From Streptococcus infantarius subsp. infantarius ATCC BAA-102 (lineage in GTDB: Bacteria; Bacillota; Bacilli; Lactobacillales; Streptococcaceae), in the NCBI RefSeq assembly GCF_000154985.1, contig NZ_DS572691.1, forward strand, positions 80,902 through 144,901: a DNA stretch of 64,000 nt, written 5' to 3'. Of this stretch, positions 8,184 through 17,022 are shown in pieces. The position numbers and the translations under genes are program-made. Numbering within the stretch: position 1 is the stretch's first letter; each line of letters opens with the position of its first letter. Under the pieces are notes generated by a model that worked only from the letters and a program-made list of their open reading frames with translations, was not told the DNA's origin and ran no database searches.

Positions 8184-10652
8184 TTACTTTTTGAAAAATT
8201 GTTCGATATCTTCTTGAGTGATACCAATCATTGGATCAATAAATGGAAGATTTTCTTCTGTTAGACGGTATTCTTTGACGTTATCTGGTTTGTCTTCGTT
8301 AAAATCAAGGCTAAGTTGAACAACTTTTTCGGATTTTTCTTCTTCAATGTGAGCAGAAGAAGAAATTGCTTTATCTTCTAGTGGCTCATTTTGGCTTTCT
8401 TTTGCTTCGTCTGGATTTTCTATCGTTTCTGAGTTGTCAAGGTCTTCTGGATTTGTTGTGAAGCGTTGGACGAGATAAGTCTTGCGTTTAGAGCCTTCAT
8501 TTTTTATGGCGTAATCAAAGGCAGCAATCTCTCCCAACATGACTAATTTACTCTTAGAGCGGGTAATAGCTGTGTAAATCAGATTGCGTTGCAAAAGACG
8601 ACGACTTTGGTGCGTAATTGGCAGAATAACTACTTGGAATTCACTCCCTTGTGATTTGTGAATGGACATGGCGTAGGCAAGCGTGATTTTGTGCCATTCG
8701 TTACGAGGGTAAATCACTTCAGTCCCGTCAAAAGACATGTAGAGTTCATCTTGTTTTGATTCAGTGTATTTGGCAGGAATCAAGTCTGTGATATAGCCGA
8801 TGTCTCCGTTAAAGACATTGAGCTCGGCATCATTAATCAAATGAAGAACTTTGTCCCCCTTACGGAAATTCATATCACCAAAAGCAAAGGATAATTGGTC
8901 ACCGAGTGGATTAAGCAAATCTTGAATGATTGTATTGAGGCGGTTAATGCCGGCAGCACCACGGTACATAGGCGCAAGAATTTGAATTTCTTGAGGGCTA
9001 ATGCCACTTTTAATAGCTGCGCTGACAATTTTCGGAATCATCTCAGGAATATATTGAGCGCCAGCTTCAAAGTAAGAACGGTCCGCTTTTTTCTGAGTGA
9101 AATCAGCTGGCAAGATGCCTTGTCTCATCTGATTAGCTAGTGTGACAATGGTTGAGTATTCAGATTGCCTAAAGATTTTTGTCAGTGCTATTTGCGGCAG
9201 TGTTTTGATTTTAAGTAAATCAGCTAGCACTTGCCCAGGGCCAACGGATGGAAGTTGGTCGCTATCACCAACGATAATGACTTGAGTATTTGATGAAATG
9301 GAGCTAAAGAGCTGATTGGCTAGCCAAGTATCTACCATTGAAAATTCATCGATGATAATCAAATCACAGTCCAAATAATCATCCATGGCTTGATAATCAT
9401 TGTCGCCGTTTAAGCCAAGATGACGGTGGATGGTTGCACTTGGAAGCCCAGTTAATTCGTTCATGCGACGTGCCGCGCGACCTGTTGGTGCAGCAAGAAC
9501 AATTGGGATATCCTTCTTCTCTAAATCAATGCCGTGTAAATCAGCATAAGCAGCAATCAAACCGTTAATAACAGTTGTTTTACCAGTCCCTGGTCCACCA
9601 GTTAGAATGAAAACTTTGCTTTGAAGAGCTTCTTTAATGGCATTTTTTTGGACAGCGTCATAAGAAATACCAAAGGTGTCTTCGATATCTTCAATTTCTT
9701 CTTGTAAGTCTTGGTCTGAAAATTGTTTAGTTAATGGAGTGTCAAGGATGCGTGTTAGATTTTTCTTGATACCAGCTTCGGCATAAAACAGTGTGTTATC
9801 AAAGATTTTTGTGCCGATGTTTTGCACCTTGTCTTCAGCGATAAGCGTAGATAATTCTTTAGCAACAGCAGCAGGGTCTAGCTCAATTTGGCGGGCTTCT
9901 TCCAAAATGGTAATAGTATTTTCTAGTAAATCACGCGCCTCAACGTAAGTATCCCCATTTTCAACCGAGGTTTCAAATAAGCTGTGAACGAGTGCGGCAC
10001 GGAAACGCTGCGGTGCATCTGCCTCAATGCCCAATTGTTCGGCGAGCTGGTCCGCAATTTTAAAGCCGATACCTTGAATATCTTCGACCAGTTGATAAGG
10101 ATTTTCTTGGATAATCTCTAAACTTTCTTCCTTATAATGATTGAAAATATCAATAGCCACACGATTGGTTAAGCCGTATTCGGCAAGTTTTGAGAGGATT
10201 TGCTCAGTTCCATAGTTAAGTTTTAATTTGGCAACAAAATTATCACGATTTTCTTTAGAGAGTCCAGAAATACTCTCAAGCTTACTAGGATCTTCCAAGA
10301 TTTTATCAATCGTGTTATCGCCGTAGAGTTGGACAATTTTCTCAGCTGTCTTTTTACCGATGCCTTTAAAGTTGTCACTTGAAAAGTACTTGATGAGTCC
10401 AGAAGACGTTGGTTTTGTTCGCTCGTATCGGGTAACTTTTAGCTGTTCACCATATTTTGGATGCTGGGTTAATTCTCCCCAGAAGGTGTAATTTTCGCCT
10501 TCGATGACATCAGTAATGGTTCCTGTGACAATGATTTCAAAATCATCAAAGTCAGAATCGGTATCTTCGATTTCGAGTAATATGATTTTAAAGAAGTTAC
10601 TGGCATTTTCAAAAATAATACGGTCAATAGCGCCAGAAAAGAAGTATTCCAT
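8184..10652 (-). CDS. recD2: RecD2-type ATP-dependent 5'-3' DNA helicase
   Basis: 822 residues, usual for the RecBC-independent RecD2/TraA-like SF1B helicases of Firmicutes. The N-terminal third holds the OB-like and helix-hairpin-helix region (FKGIGKKTAEKIV, ISGLSKENRD, IQGIGFKIADQL). Walker A is GGPGTGKTTVINGL, Walker B is DLIIIDEFSMVD, motif III is VGDSDQLPSVGPG, and the C-terminal helicase motif is TLAYAMSIHKSQGSEF followed by YTAITRSK. It is thought to act in DNA repair and replication-fork maintenance. The C terminus has an acidic low-complexity linker (around residues 735-785). Monocistronic, with its own terminator. Confidence 0.95.
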   Translation of the reverse strand: MEYFFSGAIDRIIFENASNFFKIILLEIEDTDSDFDDFEIIVTGTITDVIEGENYTFWGELTQHPKYGEQLKVTRYERTKPTSSGLIKYFSSDNFKGIGKKTAEKIVQLYGDNTIDKILEDPSKLESISGLSKENRDNFVAKLKLNYGTEQILSKLAEYGLTNRVAIDIFNHYKEESLEIIQENPYQLVEDIQGIGFKIADQLAEQLGIEADAPQRFRAALVHSLFETSVENGDTYVEARDLLENTITILEEARQIELDPAAVAKELSTLIAEDKVQNIGTKIFDNTLFYAEAGIKKNLTRILDTPLTKQFSDQDLQEEIEDIEDTFGISYDAVQKNAIKEALQSKVFILTGGPGTGKTTVINGLIAAYADLHGIDLEKKDIPIVLAAPTGRAARRMNELTGLPSATIHRHLGLNGDNDYQAMDDYLDCDLIIIDEFSMVDTWLANQLFSSISSNTQVIIVGDSDQLPSVGPGQVLADLLKIKTLPQIALTKIFRQSEYSTIVTLANQMRQGILPADFTQKKADRSYFEAGAQYIPEMIPKIVSAAIKSGISPQEIQILAPMYRGAAGINRLNTIIQDLLNPLGDQLSFAFGDMNFRKGDKVLHLINDAELNVFNGDIGYITDLIPAKYTESKQDELYMSFDGTEVIYPRNEWHKITLAYAMSIHKSQGSEFQVVILPITHQSRRLLQRNLIYTAITRSKSKLVMLGEIAAFDYAIKNEGSKRKTYLVQRFTTNPEDLDNSETIENPDEAKESQNEPLEDKAISSSAHIEEEKSEKVVQLSLDFNEDKPDNVKEYRLTEENLPFIDPMIGITQEDIEQFFKK

Positions 10653-10723
10653 AAGTCATCCTTACTTGATTGTTATAGTGGCTTTATTATATCATTCGCC
10701 AATGTGATAGACAAACATCGCAT

Positions 10724-10755
10724 TAAAAAGACCTAACTCGTGTGAGTTAAGTCTT
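10724..10755 (-). terminator. Intrinsic terminator of rnhC-lepB
   Basis: AAGACTTAACTC / GAGTTAGGTCTT stem on the minus strand, followed by a U run (A run at 10725-10729). Confidence 0.85.
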
Positions 10756-10763
10756 CGTTGAAT

Positions 10764-11357
10764 TTAGTTGACGTCTCCAATTTTTGAGAGTGGCCAGAAG
10801 CGGAATTTGACTTCGCCGATGATAGCTGATTTTTTGAAGGAACCAACTTCACGGCTGTCTTTTGAAACGATGCGGTCATCTCCAAGCAAGAAATACTGAT
10901 TTTTTGGAACTTTGACGGTAAATTCAGTGCTGCCATCTTTAGCAGTGGTGAAGGCATCAGAGTTTTCAGCTAGTTGTTGGAATAAGGTGTTGTAAGAGTA
11001 AATGTCTTGTAAATCATCATCTTCAAAAGCTTTTTGGTACTTGTCCAGGTAAGGTTCACTTGTCTTTTTACCGTTGACGTAAAGAACATCATCTTTATAG
11101 GTAATGGTATCACCTGGGAGTCCGATAACACGTTTAACGATTTCTTTGGTTTTGTTGCCTTCTTTTTCCTTAGCTACAACAATATCAAAGCGATCGATTT
11201 TGGCAGTTCTTAGAACGATTAGGCGTTCTCCGTCAGCCAGCGTAGGGTCCATAGAATGACCGTCAACACTCACAGGCTGGATAAGGAAAAGGCGAACAAG
11301 ACCAAGGGCGATTAAAAAGAGGATAGAGGGTCCCCATTCTTTGATGAATTGTTTCAT
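10764..11357 (-). CDS. lepB: Signal peptidase I
   Basis: 197 residues. One N-terminal transmembrane helix (about residues 9-27) anchors a catalytic domain outside the membrane. The nucleophile Ser lies in VSVDGHSMDPTL and the general base Lys in VKRVIGLPGDTI; LGDDRIVSKDSREVG is the conserved box E. It removes signal peptides from Sec-exported proteins. Its start lies 16 bp after the rnhC stop, so the two form an operon. A second, more divergent signal peptidase is encoded at 28730-29314; this one is the housekeeping copy. Confidence 0.95.
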   Translation of the reverse strand: MKQFIKEWGPSILFLIALGLVRLFLIQPVSVDGHSMDPTLADGERLIVLRTAKIDRFDIVVAKEKEGNKTKEIVKRVIGLPGDTITYKDDVLYVNGKKTSEPYLDKYQKAFEDDDLQDIYSYNTLFQQLAENSDAFTTAKDGSTEFTVKVPKNQYFLLGDDRIVSKDSREVGSFKKSAIIGEVKFRFWPLSKIGDVN

Positions 11358-11373
11358 AATTGGTTCCTCAATG

Positions 11374-12273
11374 TTATTTTTTTAATAAATTTTGTGCTTT
11401 TTGGGTGTTTGCAAAGTGGAGTTTTGCAGTGTGTTCTAAGCCAGGCATGCCGTAAGCTGCTAGGATTTGACTAGCTACTTTATCGGATTTGCTACCAGCA
11501 CCGCTTGGAAGTTTGTACTGTACTTCTTGGCTTAGCTTATCTAAATTCTCCAAGAAAAGGTTACGGGCGATAATGGAGCTAACTGCGACAGCAAGGTATT
11601 TCCCTTCAGCCTTTTCTTCTAGCGTTAGAGGATTGTCAAAGTGATTTACCTCATTTTTGAGGTATTTTTCGTAATTTTGACGGCTAGTAAAAGCATCAAT
11701 CACGATTTTTTCAGGTTTTACGCCATCTTGCAGTAGCAGATAAATAGCTTGATTATGAAGAGCTACTTTTACAGAGACTGCATTGTGCATCTTACCTTTT
11801 CCAACGACTTGGTTGTATTTTTGAGGGGACAATAGCAGAGCTTTATGCTTGATTTTCTCTTCTAAGATTGGGGCGATTTGGCGAATTTTACTATCCGTTA
11901 AATTCTTAGAATCATCGACACCAAGTTTCTTTAGCAGCGCGTGGTCATCAGGAGTTACAAAACTAGCAACAACCGCTAAGCCACCAAAGTAAGAACCGTT
12001 GCCGACTTCATCTGAACCGATTAAAGGCATGACTTGACCAGCCTTAGTATTCTGCGTGTCTTCTGACGCTTGATAACCAAATTGGCTAGCGACTTCTTGT
12101 GCAGCATTTCCTTGAAAAACGACTTTACCAGAGGTGTAAGCAAGGACTGTAACGCCATTTACTTTTGCGGCAAAAGTGACGTAGGGATTATTGTTTGTGA
12201 CTTGTTTGCCAACTAGTGTTTTAATGAGGTTTTGCAAGTCAATTTTCCCTAGTTTCATAACAATTGTATTCAT
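11374..12273 (-). CDS. rnhC: Ribonuclease HIII
   Basis: 299 residues, matching Firmicutes RNase HIII. It carries an N-terminal TBP-like substrate-binding domain (residues 1-85) and a catalytic domain beginning [17 protein letters not shown], where DEVG holds the first two acidic catalytic residues. The third Asp is in the [11 protein letters not shown] region and the fourth in VIDAFTS. It cleaves the RNA strand of RNA-DNA hybrids. No clear Shine-Dalgarno precedes ATG 12273, and TACAAT (12280-12285 on the minus strand) lies only 6 bp upstream, so the message may be nearly leaderless or start at the internal Met 6. First gene of the rnhC-lepB operon, divergent from zapA. Confidence 0.95.
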   Translation of the reverse strand: MNTIVMKLGKIDLQNLIKTLVGKQVTNNNPYVTFAAKVNGVTVLAYTSGKVVFQGNAAQEVASQFGYQASEDTQNTKAGQVMPLIGSDEVGNGSYFGGLAVVASFVTPDDHALLKKLGVDDSKNLTDSKIRQIAPILEEKIKHKALLLSPQKYNQVVGKGKMHNAVSVKVALHNQAIYLLLQDGVKPEKIVIDAFTSRQNYEKYLKNEVNHFDNPLTLEEKAEGKYLAVAVSSIIARNLFLENLDKLSQEVQYKLPSGAGSKSDKVASQILAAYGMPGLEHTAKLHFANTQKAQNLLKK

Positions 12274-12392
12274 AATTTTATTGTAACATAAAAAGATGAC
12301 AAGGTGGCAAAATAGCCTGTTGAAACTGGGATTTTCACGCTTTCATTTTACGAAATGTTTATTTTAAGGTATAATGTCAAAGAGGTGACTAT

Positions 12393-12701
12393 ATGGAAAG
12401 TAAAAATCGTTATAAATTCGTCTTTGGAGAAAAGTCGCTCACATTGACAACAGATAAGGATAACCTCTTCATGGAGGAAGTTGAGCGTGTAGCCAAAGAA
12501 AAATATAATACAATCAAAGAAAAATTACCACAAGCTGATAATGAAACGATTGCTATTTTGATGGCTCTCAATTCGCTTTCAACTCAGCTTAGTCGTGAGA
12601 TTGAAGTTGAAAAAATGGAAAAAGAATTGACGGCTCTCCGTTCTGAGGCGATTGACGATATTAAGGAGAAAGCCAGCAAATCTGATTCTGATGAGGAATA
12701 A
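12393..12701 (+). CDS. zapA: Cell division protein ZapA
   Basis: 102 residues: an N-terminal beta-rich head (NRYKFVFGEKSLTLTTDKDN) and a long C-terminal coiled coil rich in Glu and Lys, as in ZapA/YshA, which bundles FtsZ filaments at midcell. TATAAT at about 12370 and GAGGTGA before ATG 12393 mark promoter and start. cvpA follows after 3 bp, the usual streptococcal zapA-cvpA-mutS2 order. Confidence 0.88.
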   Translation: MESKNRYKFVFGEKSLTLTTDKDNLFMEEVERVAKEKYNTIKEKLPQADNETIAILMALNSLSTQLSREIEVEKMEKELTALRSEAIDDIKEKASKSDSDEE

Positions 12702-12704
12702 TAT

Positions 12705-13253
12705 ATGTTATCAGTTTTTATTTTGCTGATTTTAGCTTGGCATTTTTATATTGGCTATTCACGAGGTATTATCTTACAAGCTTACTATTTTGTAGCAAGT
12801 ATTGTGTCATTAGTCGTGGCTAGTCGCTTTTATCAAGCATTGTCTGAAGAGATTACTTTATGGATTCCTTACTCAAATGCAGGGCAAGGTGCCAGCATGA
12901 ATTTTTTCACGGACGTTAATATTTTTGATTTAGATAGAGTTTATTATGCTGGGGTGGCTTTCACAGCTATTTACATGTTAGTTTATGCCATCTTTCGTTT
13001 TATAGGGATTTTGGTGCATCTGGCACCAGTTCACCATTTTGATAGTGTCAAGCTTAATTGTCTTAGCGGCATCATGGCTGTTTTGGTAGCTTTAGTCTTC
13101 TTTGGCTTAGTCTTGACATTACTTGCAACTGTCCCGATGTCAATGGTTCAAAATCTTCTCTCAAGCAGCTGGATTGCACGTTTGATTATTAATTATTTCC
13201 AACCATTGACAGGTGTTATTAAGGCACTTTGGGTAACAGCCATTTTAGGATAA
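12705..13253 (+). CDS. cvpA: CvpA family membrane protein
   Basis: 182 residues with about four transmembrane segments (residues 2-20, 26-42, 84-106 and 118-142 approximately). The family is named after E. coli CvpA, required for colicin V production; in Gram-positives the role is unclear. It starts 3 bp after zapA and is surely co-transcribed with it. A short hairpin terminator follows at 13258-13280, so mutS2 probably depends on its own promoter. Confidence 0.85.
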   Translation: MLSVFILLILAWHFYIGYSRGIILQAYYFVASIVSLVVASRFYQALSEEITLWIPYSNAGQGASMNFFTDVNIFDLDRVYYAGVAFTAIYMLVYAIFRFIGILVHLAPVHHFDSVKLNCLSGIMAVLVALVFFGLVLTLLATVPMSMVQNLLSSSWIARLIINYFQPLTGVIKALWVTAILG

Positions 13254-13257
13254 GAAG

Positions 13258-13280
13258 AAGGGCGTTTAGCCCTTATTTTT
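13258..13280 (+). terminator. Intrinsic terminator after cvpA
   Basis: AAGGGC / GCCCTT stem (13258-13263 with 13269-13274), then ATTTTTG. Confidence 0.65.
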
Positions 13281-13329
13281 GTATGAACATGAGTGTGCTA
13301 AAAGAGCACTAGAATAAGGTAAGTTTTGG

Positions 13330-13335
13330 TATAAT
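13330..13335 (+). promoter_or_regulatory. Extended -10 promoter of mutS2
   Basis: TGGTATAAT with a perfect TATAAT only 6 bp before the mutS2 ATG at 13342. Transcription would start at or within a base or two of the start codon. Confidence 0.6.
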
Positions 13336-13341
13336 AGTGAT

Positions 13342-15678
13342 ATGAATAACAGAATTTTAGAACAGTTAGAATTTGATAAAGTCAAGCAACTTTTTGCTGG
13401 CTATTTACAAACTGAACAAGGGCAAGATGAATTGCGTAAGCTTGCTCCGATGACAGATTCTGACCGTATCTCACGTTCTTTTGCTGAAATGTCAGATATG
13501 GAGCAGATTTTTGTTGAGCAACATGGCTTTGGTTTAGGCAGTTTACGTGATATTTCTGAAAGCATGCGCCGCTTGGAATTAGATGCGGATGTCAATGTTT
13601 CAGAGATTATTGATATTAAAAAAATCTTGCAAGTATCAGCAGAAGTTAAGCATTTCTATAACGATTTGGAAAATGTTAACTTGACGGCTTTAAACACTCT
13701 TTTTGAGAAAATTGAGCTTTTGCCAAGTCTGCAAGGAAATTTGCAAGCCATTAACGATGGTGGATTTATTGAGAATTTTGCAAGTCATGAATTAGACCGT
13801 ATTCGTCGTCAAATCAATCATGATGAAAGCAGAGTTCGTCAAGTCTTGCAGGACATTTTGAAAAAGCAAGCTGACCATTTGACAGAGACTTTGATTGCTA
13901 GTCGTAATGGCCGTGCAGTTTTACCTGTGAAAAATAGCTACCGCAATCGCATCTCAGGGGTTGTGCATGATATTTCAGCATCAGGAAGCACGGTTTATAT
14001 TGAGCCGCGTGCAGTGGTGCAACTAAATGAAGAAATCACACAATTACGCGCAGATGAACGCCATGAAATGGCTCGTATTTTACGCGAATTGTCAAATATG
14101 CTTCGCCCTCATACTAATATTATTCGAAATAATGCTTGGGTTTTGGGACATTTGGATTTTGTGCGTGCAAAATTCCTCTTCATGCAAGAAAACAAAGCAG
14201 TTGTTCCACAGTTATCCACAGATAAGACTGTGCAGCTCTTGCAAGCCCGTCACCCACTGTTGATAAATCCAGTCGCAAATGACTTGCATTTCTTAGATGA
14301 ATTGACAGTTATCGTCATCACTGGTCCAAATACTGGTGGTAAGACGGTTATGTTGAAAACTTTGGGATTAGCGCAGCTAATGGCACAATCAGGACTTCCA
14401 ATCCTAGCTGACAAAGGTAGTAAAGTCGCTGTTTTCAATGAGATTTTTGCTGATATCGGTGATGAACAATCTATCGAGCAAAGCTTGTCAACATTCTCAA
14501 GCCATATGACAAATATTGTGGATATCTTGGCGGCAGCTGACAAAGATAGTTTGGTACTTGTGGATGAATTGGGGGCAGGTACTGATCCGCAAGAAGGAGC
14601 TAGCCTTGCCATTTCAATCTTGGAGCATTTGCGTTTGACACAAGTGAAAACCATGGCAACAACTCACTATCCTGAACTAAAAGCTTACGGCATCGAGACA
14701 GAGTTTGTTGAAAATGCCAGCATGGAATTTGACACAGAGACTTTGAGTCCGACTTATCATTTCATGCAAGGTGTGCCAGGGCGTTCAAATGCCTTTGAAA
14801 TTGTCCGTCGATTAGGTCTTGCTGAAGTGATTGTCAATGAAGCAGAGCGTTTGACGGATTCTGATACAGATGTTAACCGCATCATCGAGCGTTTGGAAGA
14901 ACAAACGCATGAAAGTCGTAAACGTCTTGACCACATCAAAGAAGTAGAGCAAGATAACCTCAAATTCAACCGTGCAGTCAAGAAACTTTATAACGAATTC
15001 TCACACGCCAAAGATAAAGAACTTGAAAAGGCTTCTGCTAAGGCACAAGAAATTGTGGATAAAGCCATGGCTGAAAGTGAAGAAATCCTTAAAAATCTTC
15101 ACCACAAAGCAAGCCTTAAACCACATGAAGTCATTGAAGCTAAAAGTCAGTTGAAAAAATTAGCACCTGAAGTTGATTTATCGAAAAATAAAGTTCTTAA
15201 GAAAGCCAAGAAATTGCGTGCACCGCGCGTGGGTGATGACATTATCGTCACAGCTTACGGTCAACGCGGAACCTTGATTAACCAAACCAAGAATGGTAAA
15301 TGGGAAGCACAAGTTGGTCTTATTAAGATGACGCTTAAAGAAGACGAATTTAGCCTTGTCAAAGTTCAAGAAGAAGAACAAAAACCGAAGAAAAAACAAG
15401 TTCATGTGGTTAAGAAAAGCAAGAAATCTGCTGGACCACGTGCTCGACTTGACCTTCGTGGTAAACGTTATGAAGAAGCCATGCAAGAATTGGACGAATT
15501 TATCGACCAAGCCTTGCTTAACAACATGGCTCAAGTTGATATTATTCACGGTATCGGAACAGGTGTTATCCGTGAAGGGGTCACAAAATACCTTCGTCGC
15601 AACAAACACGTCAAATCATTCGGCTACGCCCCACAAAACGCAGGTGGCAGTGGCTGTACCATTGCAAATCTAGGGTAA
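13342..15678 (+). CDS. mutS2: MutS2 endonuclease / ribosome-rescue ATPase
   Basis: 778 residues, normal for MutS2. Core and clamp region is residues 1-310. The ABC-type ATPase has Walker [19 protein letters not shown], a STFSSHM signature, Walker [17 protein letters not shown], and the [11 protein letters not shown] switch. A KOW-like segment ([16 protein letters not shown]) follows. A C-terminal Smr domain starts near residue 705 ([16 protein letters not shown], with HGIGTGVIR). MutS2 has been linked to suppression of recombination and to sensing collided ribosomes. No Shine-Dalgarno is visible and the -10 box almost touches the ATG, so translation may start on a leaderless mRNA. Confidence 0.96.
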   Translation: MNNRILEQLEFDKVKQLFAGYLQTEQGQDELRKLAPMTDSDRISRSFAEMSDMEQIFVEQHGFGLGSLRDISESMRRLELDADVNVSEIIDIKKILQVSAEVKHFYNDLENVNLTALNTLFEKIELLPSLQGNLQAINDGGFIENFASHELDRIRRQINHDESRVRQVLQDILKKQADHLTETLIASRNGRAVLPVKNSYRNRISGVVHDISASGSTVYIEPRAVVQLNEEITQLRADERHEMARILRELSNMLRPHTNIIRNNAWVLGHLDFVRAKFLFMQENKAVVPQLSTDKTVQLLQARHPLLINPVANDLHFLDELTVIVITGPNTGGKTVMLKTLGLAQLMAQSGLPILADKGSKVAVFNEIFADIGDEQSIEQSLSTFSSHMTNIVDILAAADKDSLVLVDELGAGTDPQEGASLAISILEHLRLTQVKTMATTHYPELKAYGIETEFVENASMEFDTETLSPTYHFMQGVPGRSNAFEIVRRLGLAEVIVNEAERLTDSDTDVNRIIERLEEQTHESRKRLDHIKEVEQDNLKFNRAVKKLYNEFSHAKDKELEKASAKAQEIVDKAMAESEEILKNLHHKASLKPHEVIEAKSQLKKLAPEVDLSKNKVLKKAKKLRAPRVGDDIIVTAYGQRGTLINQTKNGKWEAQVGLIKMTLKEDEFSLVKVQEEEQKPKKKQVHVVKKSKKSAGPRARLDLRGKRYEEAMQELDEFIDQALLNNMAQVDIIHGIGTGVIREGVTKYLRRNKHVKSFGYAPQNAGGSGCTIANLG

Positions 15679-15704
15679 AAAAACTGTCCAGTGGACAGTT
15701 TTTT
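15677..15704 (+). terminator. Intrinsic terminator of mutS2
   Basis: AAAAAACTGTCCAGTGGACAGTTTTTT, a near-perfect palindrome starting at the stop codon and followed by a T run. Confidence 0.85.
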
Positions 15705-15716
15705 CTGTGAATAGAC

Positions 15717-15744
15717 AAAAACCTGCAATTTTGCAGGCTTTTTA
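15717..15744. terminator. Bidirectional terminator between mutS2 and nadA
   Basis: CCTGCAA / TTGCAGG stem (15722-15728 with 15731-15737) flanked by AAAA and CTTTTT. It ends the nadA transcript on the minus strand. Confidence 0.75.
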
Positions 15745-15766
15745 AATGTAGAAAATGCAAATAAAT

Positions 15767-16687
15767 TTATTTTTGTCCAAGCAGGATCATTTGGTCGATG
15801 GCATGACGGGCACCTTTAATAGTGTCTTCGTCAAGCTCAATCTCTTCACCTGCTCGTCCAAGTAAACAGTTGTAAATGTCAGCTAGAGTTGTCATTTTCA
15901 TGTTATGACAAACACATTCAGTTGATAATAAATAGAAGCGTTTATCAGGGCATTCAAATTGTAAATGCTCAACAATACTGCTTTCAGTACCAATGATAAA
16001 TTCTTTGTCAGTGCTATTTTTAGCGTAAGCCATGATTTCTGTAGTACTTCCAGCAAAATCTGCCAACTCAGTAACCTCAGCTAGACATTCTGGGTGAACC
16101 AGTACTTTAGCATTTGGGTGAGCTTCACGTGCTTTGAGCACATCGCGTTTACGCATGCGCATGTGTGTTGGGCAACCACCTTTGAAAAATTCAAATTGCT
16201 TATCAGGACATTGTTCAGCGACCCATTGACCAAGGTTGCGGTCTGGAACAAAAAGAATCTTATCGTTGTCAATGTTGTTGATAATTTTAACAGCTGAAGA
16301 AGATGTGACGCAGACATCGACCATTGTTTTCACTTCTGAAGTGGTGTTGATATAAGCAACGGTAGTGTAGTCTGGGTGAGCATCTTTTAGCCAAGTAACG
16401 ATTTTTTTATCAATTTGAGCGGCCATTGGGCAACCAGCCATTGGGTTGGCTAGAAGAGCTGTTTTTTCCGGTGATAAAACTTTAACGGTTTCTGCCATAA
16501 AGCGCACCCCACACATCATGATGGTACCTTGTGGTGCTTTGGCAGCATATTTACTTAAAGCAAAAGAATCGCCTACAAAATCGGCAACTTCCCAAATGTC
16601 GTGACTTTGGTAGGCGTGTGCTAAAATACAAACTCCTTTGTCTTTTTTGAGACGTAAAATTTCGTCTTGCATCTCTCTTGTATTCAT
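15767..16687 (-). CDS. nadA: Quinolinate synthase NadA
   Basis: 306 residues. It condenses iminoaspartate (from NadB) with dihydroxyacetone phosphate to quinolinate, using an oxygen-sensitive [4Fe-4S] cluster. Three conserved cysteine sites are visible: TIMMCGVRFMAETVKVL, VHPECLAEV and LLSTECVCHNM. Also typical are ILAHAYQSHDIWEVADFVGDS near the N terminus and the GTESSIVEHL motif. It is divergent from nadB-nadC and shares a repeat-rich control region with them. Its promoter (TTGACA, 17 bp, TATAAT on the minus strand) overlaps those repeats. Confidence 0.96.
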   Translation of the reverse strand: MNTREMQDEILRLKKDKGVCILAHAYQSHDIWEVADFVGDSFALSKYAAKAPQGTIMMCGVRFMAETVKVLSPEKTALLANPMAGCPMAAQIDKKIVTWLKDAHPDYTTVAYINTTSEVKTMVDVCVTSSSAVKIINNIDNDKILFVPDRNLGQWVAEQCPDKQFEFFKGGCPTHMRMRKRDVLKAREAHPNAKVLVHPECLAEVTELADFAGSTTEIMAYAKNSTDKEFIIGTESSIVEHLQFECPDKRFYLLSTECVCHNMKMTTLADIYNCLLGRAGEEIELDEDTIKGARHAIDQMILLGQK

Positions 16688-16728
16688 TATATGTTTATGG
16701 GATCCTCCTAGGATTGTCTTAGTTATAT

Positions 16729-16817
16729 ATTATAGTACCGAGTCAAGAATGTGTCAAGACACCTGTAAATAAATTTTAATTGGGTGTCTTGTCATGTGTC
16801 TTGATTAGTGGTAAAAT
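16729..16817. promoter_or_regulatory. Divergent nadA / nadBC promoters with overlapping operator repeats
   Basis: Minus strand: -10 TATAAT (16729-16734) and -35 TTGACA (16752-16757), spacer 17. Plus strand: -35 TTGTCA (16789-16794) and -10 TAAAAT (16812-16817), spacer 17. GTGTC-AA-GACAC (16751-16762) and direct repeats of GTGTCTTG (16784-16791, 16796-16803) cover both -35 boxes. A repressor site for a nicotinate-responsive regulator such as NiaR is the likely reading. The regulator gene is not in the window, and assigning these repeats to NiaR is inference. Confidence 0.65.
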
Positions 16818-17022
16818 ATGTTCTAAGTCGTATGATCTTAATTGATAAGAGTTGATTGAAAAAGTTCCTAAAGACTGATTTAAGTAAGCCTCGCATTGAT
16901 ATCATACAGAAAATGAGAAGCTTATGCTTAGGTCAGTTGATGATGGTATTCTAGGAATTCTTTTTTTATCTGACTCACCAAATGGATTGTTTATTCAACA
17001 ATCGTTAAAAAAGAAGGTTTGT

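Noticed and set aside
15178-15609. Reverse-strand 143-codon ORF inside mutS2
   Set aside because: An antisense shadow of the Smr region of mutS2, with no start signals and low-complexity Phe/Thr-rich translation.
16924-17022. Upstream start for nadB at 16924
   Set aside because: The 33 extra residues do not fit the family and precede the FAD motif that normally starts within a few residues; AAGAAGG supports 17023.
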